DNA of 64,000 nucleotides from Ostrinia nubilalis (lineage: Eukaryota > Arthropoda > Insecta > Lepidoptera > Crambidae). The position numbers and the translations under genes were made by a program. Shown piece after piece: positions 28,708-40,380 of the stretch. Position 1 is the stretch's first letter, and each line of letters starts with the position of its first letter. The stretch covers positions 12,648,001 to 12,712,000 of the forward strand of contig NC_087096.1 in the NCBI RefSeq assembly GCF_963855985.1. Direction: 5' to 3'. The notes below the pieces were generated by a model. That model was not told the DNA's origin. It was given only the letters and a program-made list of their open reading frames with translations, and ran no database searches.

Positions 28708-30121
28708 GGATGATTAATAGATCGTTGAGATTAAATAGCATGGTCTACTTATGATAGGTAATAGACATAAAAAGTAAATGGGAGTTTGTCTACTATAGAT
28801 TAGAGTAGACCATTTACTTGTAACAAAACAACGAGTCGCTCTATGAAATGTCTAACGTTTCACTCTGTTATAAAATAAAAATAAAATAAAAATAATCATT
28901 TATTTTCAGACAAAGCAGTCCATATTTTGGTTAGTAACAATTTGATCTTAGAGACTAGTTAGTAGAGTTAGTAACAATGTTCTTAGAACTTAGTTACTTA
29001 TGAACCAAACATATTTTTTCCTGTATTGTACCATTCGCAAGAATGTTACATTACTTGGAACTGCTCTAGTCTATACTCGCCTTTATGCGATATTAACAGA
29101 GCTGTCTGTCATTCTGATTGTGAGTTATCTAATATGATTATTTTTAAGTTTCAAGGGTACGAAATACAGGGTGATTTTTGTGGGAAGACTGTAGACGAAA
29201 ATTTAGTATTCTACTTTCAAGTGTTTAAAAGTTACTAATTAATTGCATAACAACTTTTTCAATTAAACAAAATAAACGCCAATATTATTGGCTAATATCG
29301 AAACGAATATTCTCCTTGTACAAGTTAGCTACAACGACTCCCAATCGAGTTCCGAATTCTTAATGTCAACTCCAATAAAATCACGGGCAGAAGTTAATTA
29401 AGTAATAAATAATAAAATAAGGTTTGCTCCACCTAATAGGACGACTTTTTAAGTAACGACTCAATAATTTGTCGGAGTTATTAAAACGTCCCGCCACCAT
29501 TTTGATTTATTTTCTTTTTTATTTTACGACATCCGTTCCTACTCCTACAGCCTCGGGCTTGGTAATAAATATAAAATTTAATATCTTGACACTTTTTTGC
29601 GCCTATTTTTATGTGCGAAACCCTAAAACAAACGTGTGAATAAAACTGTATGTTTCTTGCGGTTAATTTATTCAGCCGTAAATATAGATTTGTCATTAAA
29701 GTAAATTAACACGTCTTAAGTAATTGAATTGTCCAATAAATTAGCAAGTACATAAGATGTCATATTTTATAGTTACCAACAGTTGAACTTATCACAAATT
29801 CATAAGCTTTTTCAATTGATTTTCATTCTTATGCTGATGACATAGAGTTACAAATCCATTGGGGGATCGTCATTTGTGGTAGGTTGTTGTGCTACCAGTT
29901 GGTACTCCCGGATATCTTATCCAAACATGCAAACATTTCTTTAATTTAGATAATTTAGTTTTATTGATCAAATACGCCCTAGGCTCACTATTTGCAGTAA
30001 ATCATTGTTAGTTTAATATCTTAATCAACACGGGGAAATTATTGCTTATTGTGGTTTGTTTACTTTGCCGCATAAATTATAAAGATAGATAAATCTATGG
30101 TTACAATTTCGCCTTTGTTTC
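28708..30121. other. AT-rich; one solitary CAGGGTGA end
   Basis: A single TACAGGGTGATTTTTGTGG end lies at 29165-29183 with no matching right end found nearby. It resembles the left end of the element at 30214-30610. Text at 28880-28930 looks like a LINE tail (ATAATCATTTATTTTCAG). No gene was seen. Confidence 0.45.
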
Positions 30122-30646
30122 TTAAGCTGGGTTGCACCATCTTACTTTAACTTTGACAAACGTCATAAATATGTCAAACTCCATACAAAAAAAAATAACA
30201 CCGGTTTTCGTTATACAGGGTGATTTTTGTATCAGTATCCAAATTTTCAGGATCGACTCAGAATCAGTAACTTAATTGATTTACGTAAAGAAAACAAAAC
30301 TTTTTTCTCCATATTTAATTATTTTCATCCGCTGCGCGCGGTTTCCAAATTGACTCACGTGGAAAATTTGCTTCGTTCATGGAAAAAAATGTACACACAG
30401 TTAACTGCAAAGCTTAATAGACATAATGGTGAGGGAAAATAAGCAATAACCTTTAAAACTTAAGATATGGGCACCCGCGAATTAGACTTTCAATTTTTTT
30501 TTTTGCGAAAAATACCACAATTAAAAATAATTACGATAAAGTTGTATTGTCAAATTGTTCTAACGAGCTTATTAAAAAAAATTGGATACTGATAACAAAG
30601 TCACCCTGTAGTTACGGTCAAAGTTAGCAGTGCAACTCAGCATTAA
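30122..30646. mobile_element. GGCTGAGTTGCACCA MITE, copy 2, interrupted
   Basis: Left end TTAAGCTGGGTTGCACCATC and right end GCAACTCAGCATTAA belong to the family of 28594-28707. The interior is split by the CAGGGTGA element at 30214-30610, which entered next to the ACACCGGTT core. Confidence 0.8.
30214..30610. mobile_element. CAGGGTGA-ended element with 30-bp TIRs
   Basis: Left CAGGGTGATTTTTGTATCAG (continuing TATCCAAATTTT) and right end (AATTGGATACTGATAACAAAGTCACCCTG) match as inverted repeats over about 30 bases, flanked by TA. A short frame inside (to 30442) is not recognised. It lies inside another MITE, so it is the younger of the two. Confidence 0.85.
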
Positions 30647-31134
30647 ACGTTTTAATTAAAAAGAAATGCTTAAAATATTTTTTTATTGGAAGTGTATTAA
30701 CTAATTATAAATTAAATTAATGTTTATTCGTTTTTTGTTACAGGTAATAACAATAAGCTGGTAATATGCATCTGAAAGGAACCGCTAAGTATTTGTTTAT
30801 TTTAATGTTAATGACAATAATAATTGGGTCAGTTAAGTGCTTACTGCCGTTTTATGCAGATGTGAAATAGTTAATTGCTAAGCCCTAAGGAGTTACTACT
30901 ATTACAGGAAAAAGTACCGGTTTTGGCCATCTTTACGGTATTCTAGGCCACTTTACATTTTAACCTAGAAAAAGCATATCAGTTTATCTTCAGTTTTAAT
31001 TATTTATGAATACTTTTAGTTCATTTTACCGTATTTTTGATACTCATTTCAATCTAAGTGGCCAAAAAGGTACAATAGCTAAAAACATAACCCTCCTTCT
31101 GGCGCAGTCGGGTAAAAACTGAGTCTCTTGCCCG

Positions 31135-31285
31135 TATTCACAAACATTACCTACTATGCGGTCTCACAGTGCGTATGGACGCATAGGGTGACACACGAAC
31201 CAATCACAGAGCTCTATTTAACGCTGTGCGTTCGAATTACTGCGTCACTTAAGCAAGCATCGTTACTTTGCGAATATGAGCGTCT
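31135..31285. repeat. Possible MITE, CGTATTCACAAAC type
   Basis: CCGTATTCACAAACATTACC at the left and CTTTGCGAATATGAGCG at the right are weakly inverse, around a GC-richer interior (GCGTATGGACGCATAGG). This is a tentative call. Confidence 0.35.
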
Positions 31286-31697
31286 ATCTTTATGATAAAT
31301 TATCGATCATAACGATTTTGAGATCAAAGGGAAAAAATAGTTTTCTAAATACATCTTCGTCGTTCTGTTGCGAGTAAAATACAGTCACATTAGTACTTAG
31401 GTACTTTAGTATGATTATCTGAATCCACGCAATACGAAACTAGGTTTCATTAGTCAATAGGTACTACTTATGTAAGAACATCGTCCATAAGTATACGTCG
31501 TGTAGTACAAATGAGTGTACAATTATTCGCACAGCGAACATCGACTATGATAGTTGTTATAATTAGGGTGCATTTATCAAACGCCTTCCTGTGGCAAATA
31601 AATGTTTTAATGTGCATAAGTTAAGTAAGGCTTTCTTAACATCCTGGGTTTTGTAAGCACCACATCATGTGTAAGCTATTCGTTTTTTTCATTTAAA

Positions 31698-31985
31698 CCA
31701 TAAGCCAAATGACGTCCACTGCTGAACAAAGGCCTCCCCCAAGATTTTCCAACGACCGGTCCTCGTTGCCCGCATCCAGGTACTTCCCAAGACCTTCTTC
31801 ACCAGATTGCCAGTAGGCCTAGGATGCGCGCCGCGATAAGCGGTTATCGCGCCATTTTATCGATTTTGCCCATACATTTTGACGTCGATAAATTTATCAC
31901 GGCGCGCATCCTAGCCCGTCAGGTCCACCAAGTGGGAGCCTTCCCACACTACGTCTCCCAAGAGTCCCGACCAGAGGTCGCCACT
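31698..31985 (-). repeat. RTE LINE 3' tail, interrupted
   Basis: GACGTCCACTGCTGAACAAA and CTTCCCACACTACGTCTCC, read in reverse, match the end of the RTE body at 46310-46487. The copy is split by the small palindromic MITE at 31819-31914. Confidence 0.8.
31819..31914. mobile_element. Palindromic 96-bp MITE, CTAGGATGCGCGCCG ends
   Basis: CTAGGATGCGCGCCGCGATAA and TTATCACGGCGCGCATCCTAG bound a short AT-rich centre. Insertion into the RTE tail is clear, because tail text resumes on both sides. Confidence 0.8.
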
Positions 31986-33664
31986 CGAGATATTTTCTGC
32001 CCCAGCGGCCATCAGCTCTATGAACTTTGTGCCCTGCCCACTGCCATTTGAGTTTAGCAATGGAATAACCCTAATAATCAAACTTTTGACTTAGTCCATG
32101 CTTTGGAGAGCACGTAAAGCTTGTTTCCTAAGGTACTGAGGGTGGTGATTTTATTTTTATTTTATTGTTAGGAAAACAAACAGCATTCTATACACACTAG
32201 AGTTACCAATTAAACTTCACATTTGCCAAAAGAGTTTTCACAAATAGTTCTTACATAGGTATCGTTTTTAGAAATTGAGTAAGTACTAGTAGTTACATTT
32301 CACATGATCCCAGAAGAAGATTGTTAATAAAACCCAACTTAACCTCTTGCTGAGTTAAGTCCACTTTTACCCAGAAAAAAGCACTATAAACTGTCAAGGC
32401 CTATGCCATGGTATGACGGAAAGATGCCTTTATCATTGCAGTGCATTACATAACTCGTGAATGCCCCTAATTGCAATATAAGCGGCTAATATGCCCTTAT
32501 AGAGCCTTGATTAAGGCCTGTGGGCTACCTGTGGGCGTTTATAATCATAATAATTATGTTTTTCCTTCCTTTAACGTGATTTTACCTTTATATTTGTCAT
32601 CGTGATACCATTTTGTAACGCAATCTGATGCGTAGGTTGTATTGTGGTTACCTATATGAGTTGATAGTAAAAAAAAGGCGTTTTTGATTGGGATTATATT
32701 ATTTTTAAGAGAACTTAATGCCACAATTACTTATTGAGTTTTATTTATTTATTTATTTATTGAAGACGTACAAAACAGGTTACAGTCAATATGATTTACA
32801 AAGTTTATCAGCTATTTGTAATTAATTTTTTTAATCGATATCAGGACGATATTTAGCTCGAACCATTGACGTATAGAAACATTTGTTGTCAGGACATGTC
32901 TGGATTTTTCCGGTAAAAATCATGTTTAATAGTTACACTAAAGAGACTCACATGAAGAAGTTAAGCCATTAAAAAGTTTTTAACATTTTTCTAATACCGT
33001 ATCATAGACAGACAAACACTTTTTTATCTTCCTCAGATATAATTAAGTGTCCTTAAAACGCTTAACTACAGGTGCGAGTATTATGACAAAAGGACAAACG
33101 AACCTCTAATCTCATTTACTTAATAGGGTTACCGCTTATTGAGTTGAACTAAAAATAGAGCTATTTACTCTGTAAGAAGATTAGAACGTTTTTTAAACTT
33201 TTTGTTATGAGAATTCCTAAGTAAATCATGCGCTAGTATAGCTCGGTGGTTACGTGTCGAAGAGACCGTGAAAACGGATTTAAGTGTCACTCATTTACTA
33301 GTCGTAATACAAGTATTATTAATATTCTACATGTGTAGTTACCTAGTAAGGTACATAGGTATTTTGGAAAAGGATGGCTTAATGAAACAGTTAAACGGTC
33401 TCAGTTACTTTTGCTGCACCTTTTAGCTGCTTCCAATTTCTGAAGTCCATCCAGAGTTACGTCGCTTACGTCATAAGTAGTTACGTTTACTTCAACACGT
33501 CGTTGAAGTAAACACCATCCTGTGTAGAATGGGCGCAAACATTTGTAATACGCACGATATTACAGTTAACCGCAATATCAAGAATGTTATATTATAGCAT
33601 TCCCTTATCAAAAACGTGTTTATACGTGTTCGATGTCGATACAAAGTTTACGAGATGTCGTGTC
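31986..33664. other. AT-rich region with LINE-like tails
   Basis: TTTATTTATTTATTTATTGA (32742-32761) and TTATTGTTAGGAAAACAAAC (32161-32180) look like 3' tails of reverse-oriented non-LTR elements. A short hairpin with GTTTACTTCAA arms lies at 33484-33512. No gene was seen. Confidence 0.45.
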
Positions 33665-34734
33665 TTAACCCATTATAGACTGAGTTTTCTTAAAGTGTCA
33701 GATTTTTGTTTTTTTGAAATATGTTCATAATTATGGTCTACATAATGCTATACAAGCATTAAAAAAATTATTCGACCTGTAATCTGGAAAAAAAATGCTG
33801 GTACCATATGGTACCGCTAGCCTCTTACCGTGTCAGTTGGTTAAAACATAACTTTATCATGGACTTTATAAAAATTGGGTAAATTATATATTTTATTATT
33901 ATTATAATATGTATTAATATACAAACAAATAACAGGAGTGATATTAAATGTAAAAAAGCTGTATATTGGGTAAGCAATATTCATTTTTATCTTTGAATAT
34001 TCAAAAATTTGGAATGGAGCTTGGCATTGCACGCTGCACATAGCCCCACGTTACATTTTCTATACTCTGATATTGTTCGAGAGTCGCAATTATCTTGAGT
34101 TTGTTCTATAAATTTCTGCTTCGTCTTGGGACCTTCATCGTCCTCCAAAACTGCCAATGTTTGTGAAAGTTACATCTAAAATAAATAAAAAACCATGGTT
34201 TTGTAAAGTATAGGAAACTATTTTACTTTATCTTCCTGTATACCATATATACCATTGAATATATCACATACTTCCCAATAAATACAGTAAAAACTAAAAA
34301 TCATAAAATAATTAAAAAGACACGGTAAGCGGCTAGCGGTACCGTACGGTACCAGTAATTTTGACATACAATATTTCCCATTATTATTACCAATCGACGT
34401 AATTTTACACCATTTCACAATAAAAGCACTTATGGAGAATACAAGATTGTAACTAAATCAGTATTTCACTATCACACAAAAAAAATATGATCACTTGCTT
34501 TTATGGCGCGTCAATTTTTAAGAGAAAATTTTGATGCGCTCACTTCAATCATCACTTACACACAACTGAAAAGAATAACTGTCAATTTTTATTCCTATTA
34601 GCATAGACCATATCTATTGGCTATGATTTGCATCAATCAGAGCACTGCATCTTTTCACGTGTTAATGTATAGAGCCAAATTAAAACACACAAAAAAGTGG
34701 TACCATATGGGACCGCTAGTCTATAATGGGTTAA
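33665..34734. mobile_element. piggyBac-like element A, 1,070 bp
   Basis: TTAACCCATTATAGACT at the left and AGTCTATAATGGGTTAA at the right include the TTAA target of piggyBac and its CCC-starting end. Three palindromic blocks of the form GGTACC(N)TA(N)GG(T/G)ACC occur inside: near 33801, near 34340 and near 34699. A transposase C-terminus remains (33987-34157). Confidence 0.88.
33987..34157 (-). pseudogene. piggyBac transposase cysteine-rich C-terminus
   Basis: The minus-strand frame ends EYRKCNVGLCAACNAKLHSKF shortly before its stop. The KCxxxLCxxC...LH pattern is the last part of the cysteine-rich zinc domain at the end of piggyBac transposases. About 56 codons are open; upstream sequence is unrelated or too decayed to follow. 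Its position and strand inside TTAA ends agree with a piggyBac origin. Confidence 0.72.
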
Positions 34735-34816
34735 TACAAATATAGCGAAATTCGCGTCGTACGAGTCAACTTTCGCTCGCGAATATGGTCTGGGCTGGTG
34801 TTTCAACACAAACGCA

Positions 34817-36257
34817 TACAGGGTGGATGAAAACTTTAAAATTACGCGATATCCTAAAACTTTTTGAATAATATTAATACATGGATTATGCTACATTGTA
34901 TTTCTGTGACCTTTTTTGGTATTTGATGTTATATTAAGAGTCGAATTTAAATAAGCTTTAGTTCGATTTCCAGCCAATCAGTTTACACAGTTTGTCAAGT
35001 AGTCACTGTTAAAATTGTCTTTGAACACTTAAACTAAATACCTAATGTGCCTCCCCAAAAACGCAAAAATTTAGAAGTTTCAGATTAACCCATTTAGACC
35101 GATAATTATTTTTGTAAATAAAATTTGATTTTTCAGCAAAAACTAACAAAAGGAAGCATAAAAATCATGAAAAAAATATTTAAAAAAATAATCCATAAAT
35201 AGGGGGCCGTGGGGAGCCCGTACCAGATAGGGTACAGTAGGTCTATAAGCATGTAAAACATACTCATTGTTTAAATAAGGTTTTTATTTATTTTTGTATG
35301 ATATAAAATAAAAATAAAATCACATAATCACCAGTATCATACCTGGCATATCTTGTAAGACGTTTTCTGTGATACTAACCACGTTTGGTTCTTTTTTCTA
35401 CCTTTTCCGAAGTTAGTGAGGATAGCTGAAGAAGACCTGGCTTCTTCTGACTTGTTACATTTAGTGCTATTCATAATTGCATTTAGCAAAACGACGATGG
35501 AAATTCAGCAAATCCATCGAAGAAAACTCTGTGGGTAATTATTAACATTGACACTATCTTTATCGCCTGAATTTTCATCAGTCTGATCATCATTAGCGGT
35601 CATCTGACAAGACAGCAGTAGAAAAATACCAATATTGCTTTATGTTTGCTGAAATTATCAAATTTTTCATGAGTTGTGGCAATTTGGTGAAGCATCAATA
35701 GCTTAAAACAAATAAAAATAATAAAAAATAAATTATATTTTCTCGCATGATTTGCTCATGCATAGACCTTCTGTACCTTATACGGTACACCTATTTTAGA
35801 CTGGAATAAACCGTATAAAAATAATCTCAATAATATTTTTTTTGTAGTCATGATATCTATTGTACTCTATTTTATAAATAAAATTGATGAATAACGTAAT
35901 TTACCATAAATAATAAGAAATATACATTCTTGAATACATTGCAAATTTTAATTTTGTTTTCTGTCGAGGAATTTCATAAATATTTCCGAAACTACTCGTT
36001 AAAACATATTTTTAAATATTTTTATGTAAAATAATCACTTTAAGCTTACTGTCAAAATCATTAAAAAAAAATTAACGACAGTTTGGTACTTCAAAATATT
36101 TTCAAAAAGATACCGTACCACATAGGGTACGGTAGGTCTAAATGGGTTAATTGAACGCCATGTTGAGTTTTCTCAAAAAAAAAAAAAACACGTAGCCAAA
36201 CTATAAATGTGTGCCCTGCCTGGGAATTGACCTTTGTACCTTTCCACTCACCCTGTA
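34817..36257. mobile_element. CAGGGTG-ended element carrying a piggyBac-like insertion
   Basis: TACAGGGTGGATGAAA at the left and TTTCCACTCACCCTGTA at the right are imperfect inverted ends with TA. The 35095-36150 element lies inside, so this one is older. Remaining own sequence is about 385 bases. Confidence 0.7.
35095..36150. mobile_element. piggyBac-like element B, 1,056 bp
   Basis: TTAACCCATTTAGACC at the left and GGTCTAAATGGGTTAA at the right bound the element. Palindrome-like blocks GTACC(N)(N)AT(A)GGGTAC are near 35220, 35774 and 36115, each next to TAG(G)TCTA or TAGAC. It is related in design to element A but differs in sequence. No coding remnant was identified. Confidence 0.85.
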
Positions 36258-37631
36258 CCACGCAGGGCTGCGGATACCGTATGATAAATGACAGATGAGT
36301 TTGGTTATAAAAGCCATCAATGCATCATTAATTTTGCATGGTAACCACCAGTATGGTGGTGCTTAAAACAAACCGTTGAAAGCCACAAATCAAAATCAGT
36401 GAGAATACAGCTAGAGGCAATTTCACTTTTTAAGGTTGTTAACCAAATAAAAGCCCTTTTTCCTTGCCTTCTAAAGGTACTTTCAATGTATCTTCTGTCT
36501 GCTTATTATTATAAGTAAGTTGCTGTAACTTAATTTAATTCTAAAAATAGATTAGTGGAATTTTCTAGGCAGAATGCCAGTCTAATAATGATAAATTATC
36601 TTACCTGTAGAAAGTCCTATTTTAATATAACCCCTGTCGTAGACTATTAGGAGTTTCTGTGATCTCGTAAGTCTGAAAATAGAATTTTCTCGTAACTTGA
36701 GTTATTTTTACTTTCGCGTCAATAAATACTTGTTCAGCAGATACCTTTCCATATTTTTTAAACAAATCTCTAAAATGATTTTAGATAGTGTAGTCTTTCA
36801 GGTAAATTTTTGACAGATATTCTTGATACAAGTTATCAAAAAGTTATTAAGTACATTATGCATTCATCGATTAGGTACTACAACTATAATAACCAGCGTT
36901 AAACATCATAAATAAAACACAACATAACGACTATTATCCGCTTATTCGCAGTGGAAATCTAAACCGGACGCCATGATGTCCCAACTTTCCCGCCATTTCC
37001 CAGTGCATGCGCGTTGTTTCGCGGTTTTTCCACTCGCGTCATTTGTTTATGGTAACGAACTTTTTTACCGGTTTTTTTCTTTGTTAGGCAAAGGAATACG
37101 TTTTGTGTGGCTGCAAAAAAGTAAAACGTTTCGGGCAAATCATTCATGGCCAGTTACTTGCTTACTAATGAAGTTACGAGTACGCGTGGCTGCGCAAATC
37201 ATTTTCGAAAGAGGTTGGTTCCATTTCGAGAACAGTGCATGTTTTGGGTGAACATGTTTTTTCCATTTATGATGATTTCGCTTGCATAAAAATACATTGA
37301 AGCAACTTACAAACTCATTTGTGAACGGTGATGATGCAAAATTAATTTTTGATGTGTTGTGATCTGTTTATAATGAGGAGCGCAATATCGCGTAAAAATT
37401 TCGAATAGTAGCTAATAAAATTGTGGATTTTTATGCGAATTTCATCATTAAAGTTGTTTTCTAGTTCTAAAAAAAATCCCTTGTATTTTATTTCAAGAAC
37501 CCGCAAACGTCAAACTTGATCCTCCGCCATCACTTTCGTCCTTTTTTATCGTGCGCGTTGAAACAAATAACAAAGGGCATCGTCCGAGGGCTTTTGATTT
37601 ATTTATACGCCGCACCCGAAAGGGGAACTGC
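36258..37631. other. AT-rich with a GC/CpG-richer block at 36955-37230
   Basis: The block contains CTTTCCCGCC, an E2F-like motif, and GTGCATGCGCG, similar to part of an NRF-1 site. Short frames on both strands there (62 and 92 codons) show no homology. It could be a regulatory island, but this is inference from composition and short motifs. Confidence 0.35.
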
Positions 37632-37639
37632 TTCCTGAT

Positions 37640-38499
37640 TAGGGTTTCTGCTCGAGCTTTCTCGAACTCGAGAAAACTCGAGAAATTTGGCTTCATTCGA
37701 GACGAGAAAAAAATTACAGGAGCTCGAGAATTCTCGAGTTTCGATTTTGAAGCTTTAATATTCTTGAAAGCCTATTTTTCTTAGACAAAAGTAAGTTTTA
37801 ATTACTTATTTAATAGGTTAACGTTGCTTTTAGACTGGCCTAGTCTTCCCTTTTTTAACTTATTTAATTTGCAAGTAATAATCTCAATCGAAACTAAGTA
37901 ATAATGTTCACCTACGAGTATGCTATATTTATTATGTATGTTTAACGCGGACTGATTTTTTGAAATTAAAAATAAACTGAAAAATTTGTTAACTGTCTGT
38001 TAGGTTAGATACTCGTGCCTCCTCGTAAATACGTTTATTTAAGTCGTTGTCATTAAAAAATTTAAAAAAATATTAAAAAGTTTTGTTTTGTTTATATAAA
38101 AAAACTATTTATCGTAATTTTGCTATTTGGACTTGTGTTCTTTGGAAAAGAAGTCCAAATAGCAAAATTATTTTTATTGTTAATATCCTTAAAATACACG
38201 CGACTTTATGACTTTTGCTCCTTTAGCTAATAACTAAGTTATGATTTTTAGTTAATATTAATTATGAAAGATATTATTTTTTGTTTCTTTTCTTACCAAA
38301 ATAAGTGGTACTAAATTCTAATATTGATTGTTGATATAAAAGTAGGTATATTAGATTAAAAAACCTGTGTTTTTATTAAATTTCAACCGATTTCAACAGT
38401 TTTAATTAAAAGACTCGAGACCCGAGAAAACTCGAGACTTTGGCCTCGAGAATTCCCGAAACTCGAGAAAAAAAATATGTCGAGAAATCAGAAACCCTA
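37640..38499. mobile_element. hAT-like nonautonomous element, 860 bp
   Basis: TTCCTGAT flanks both ends exactly (37632-37639, 38500-38507). Ends are TAGGGTTTCTG and CAGAAACCCTA. Within about 120 bases of each end the motif CTCGAGAA(A) recurs five or more times. No transposase. A 56-base hairpin sits in the interior. Confidence 0.9.
38115..38170. repeat. Short perfect hairpin inside hAT-like element
   Basis: TAATTTTGCTATTTGGACTT and its exact inverse AAGTCCAAATAGCAAAATTA are separated by 16 bases. The size is in the range of a microRNA precursor stem, but nothing else supports that. Confidence 0.8.
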
Positions 38500-38507
38500 T
38501 TCCTGAT

Positions 38508-39598
38508 TCAATTATTGTAATTGTGCTGGTTGGGCCATCAATAAGCGGGACGTGTGAGCGTGGAGATGAAAAATTGACCGGATTATAAATATGGTTGTAG
38601 CGGTGATGGATTGAAATTAATAACTGGTCTGAGGTAAATGGAAATTTGAAAGTGTTGGTGATTTGTAAATCAGTTGTTTACCTCAATTGGGTTGTTTGTG
38701 GGCGGGTTCTGTTTTTTTTTTATCCCAAAGCGGTTCGGTATAATCGAAATTGTAAATTTTAAGTGAACCTGAACAAGTAGGATCTTATTAATCAGAAGAA
38801 TAAATATGACCATTATTAAGTTACCTTGTGAATAAGATGTCAATATGTGGTTTGTTTAATACTTTACTGATATGTCTGTAATCATATCGGTTCAGCTTCG
38901 CAAGCGACTACCCACAAGTGGCTTTAAATTAAACAAGTCCAAAGATAAGGCCCATCGAAATCAATTCCCGACGTTTTGTATGGTCGTAAAAAACAACACT
39001 TTATTTTAATAAAAAAGTAATAAAGTTTGCGACGTGCACCTCTAATCAAATCAACAACAAATAAGACGAAAAAGTTTCGACTCTTGAAGAAGAAAAAAAA
39101 ATCGGCAGAAGGACGATGCACCCGACGTCTTAAAATGTTTTAACCCGGGTGCACAATGGGGCTTAAATCCGATACATTTCGAAGGTGGCTTGGGAAGTAA
39201 GGCTGAGTGTACAAAATTGGATTTTAAATATTTTTTAATGTAAGATGTGGGGCTCGAAAGGAAATGACTGCAGGCCATAAAGCAGAAACCTTAGGGTTCA
39301 GTAATTTGTCTATGGTCTTTGTGAGTGTAGGCAGTAGGTACTGCAGTTGCAGGTTGAAATTTCCGTTTTGTAGCAAGAATATTTATTTATTTCTTTATTT
39401 GATCACCAACAAGGTTACATTGAGGCTTTACAAAAGTAACTATAAAAAATGACACTTGAATATGAAAAATCCGCAAGTTGGATCAGCCAGGCGATCAAAC
39501 CCTGTACAGGATGATGAAGACATTGTCTAGAAAATAGAAATGACATAAATTCGGCCGATATAAACAAATCTCTCGCCCGCTAGGTGGTTCTCATCATC
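38508..39598. other. No gene seen
   Basis: Mixed sequence with a LINE-like TTTATTTATTTCTTTATT tail at about 39380. Small frames at 38924-39452 show no homology. Confidence 0.4.
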
Positions 39599-39715
39599 AT
39601 CATCATCATAATCATCATCATATAAGCCATAAGATGTCCACTGCTGAATATAGGCCTCCCCCAATACTTTAAATGTTGACGCCTTTACGATGTCGTCGGT
39701 CCACCTTGTGGTGAT
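39590..39715 (-). repeat. RTE LINE 3' tail with ATC microsatellite
   Basis: An (ATC)n run is followed by GATGTCCACTGCTGAATATAGG and later TCGGTCCACC, the reverse of the RTE 3' end. The microsatellite sits at the LINE's terminal repeat. Confidence 0.78.
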
Positions 39716-40164
39716 TCTCAACCATAAGATAACTCAGTTGTCGTATAAGAATAACACATCATCTCTATTAATTCATAACATAATATAGCGCCAGACTTTA
39801 TGCCACCATTTGCCATTATTTTTTTAACAATTTACAGATCTTTTTATAAAACTGAAACTTCGCCGCAAATGTGTACCCACCTTTTCCTACACAATGGCGA
39901 TTTGTTTTCACAAAGAGCGTAATTCGGCGTTCCGTGCGAATTGTCGGCGAAAATAGCGACAAGTTCGCGCCTCCGCTCGGAAATGAGTATTGTAATGAGT
40001 CTAGTGGAAGGATATTGTTGGAGCTAAATTGCGACTTCGAGACAGGAATAAATATGGCTAAAAAGGTGCCTTTCTGTTTTGTATTAGTTGGGGAAATATT
40101 GGTTGTTTTGTGTTAGGGCCTATTTTGCTTAGTTATAATTCTACCTTTATTTGATAAAACTCAT

Positions 40165-40245
40165 CATCATCATCATCTCAGCCATAGGACGTCCACTGCT
40201 GAACATAGGCCTCCCCCAAGATTTTCCACAACGAACGGTCCTCTT
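40165..40245 (-). repeat. RTE LINE 3' tail fragment
   Basis: ATCATCATCATC is followed by GGACGTCCACTGCTGAACAT and CCTCCCCCAAGATTTTCC. Only about 80 bases remain. Confidence 0.78.
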
Positions 40246-40261
40246 AAACTCATTTATTGAT

Positions 40262-40380
40262 GCAAGTTATCTTTTAAAAATCACTTTTACACGTCCCAGT
40301 ATTAACCCTACCACTGCTTCGGGACAATGAATGTGCCAGTGCTGAGAAGAAGCAGCGCAAGAAACTCAGTCAATCATTAA
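40262..40380. repeat. Dispersed LINE-like 3' repeat, copy 1
   Basis: CACTTTTACACGTCCCAGTA ... GCCAGTGCTGAGAAGAAGC. A second copy is at 63488-63572. It resembles 3' ends of lepidopteran non-LTR elements. Confidence 0.6.

Noticed and set aside
36959..37251. A small secreted or membrane protein gene
   Set aside because: Frames are open on both strands in a GC-richer block, with no signal peptide or domain that I could defend.
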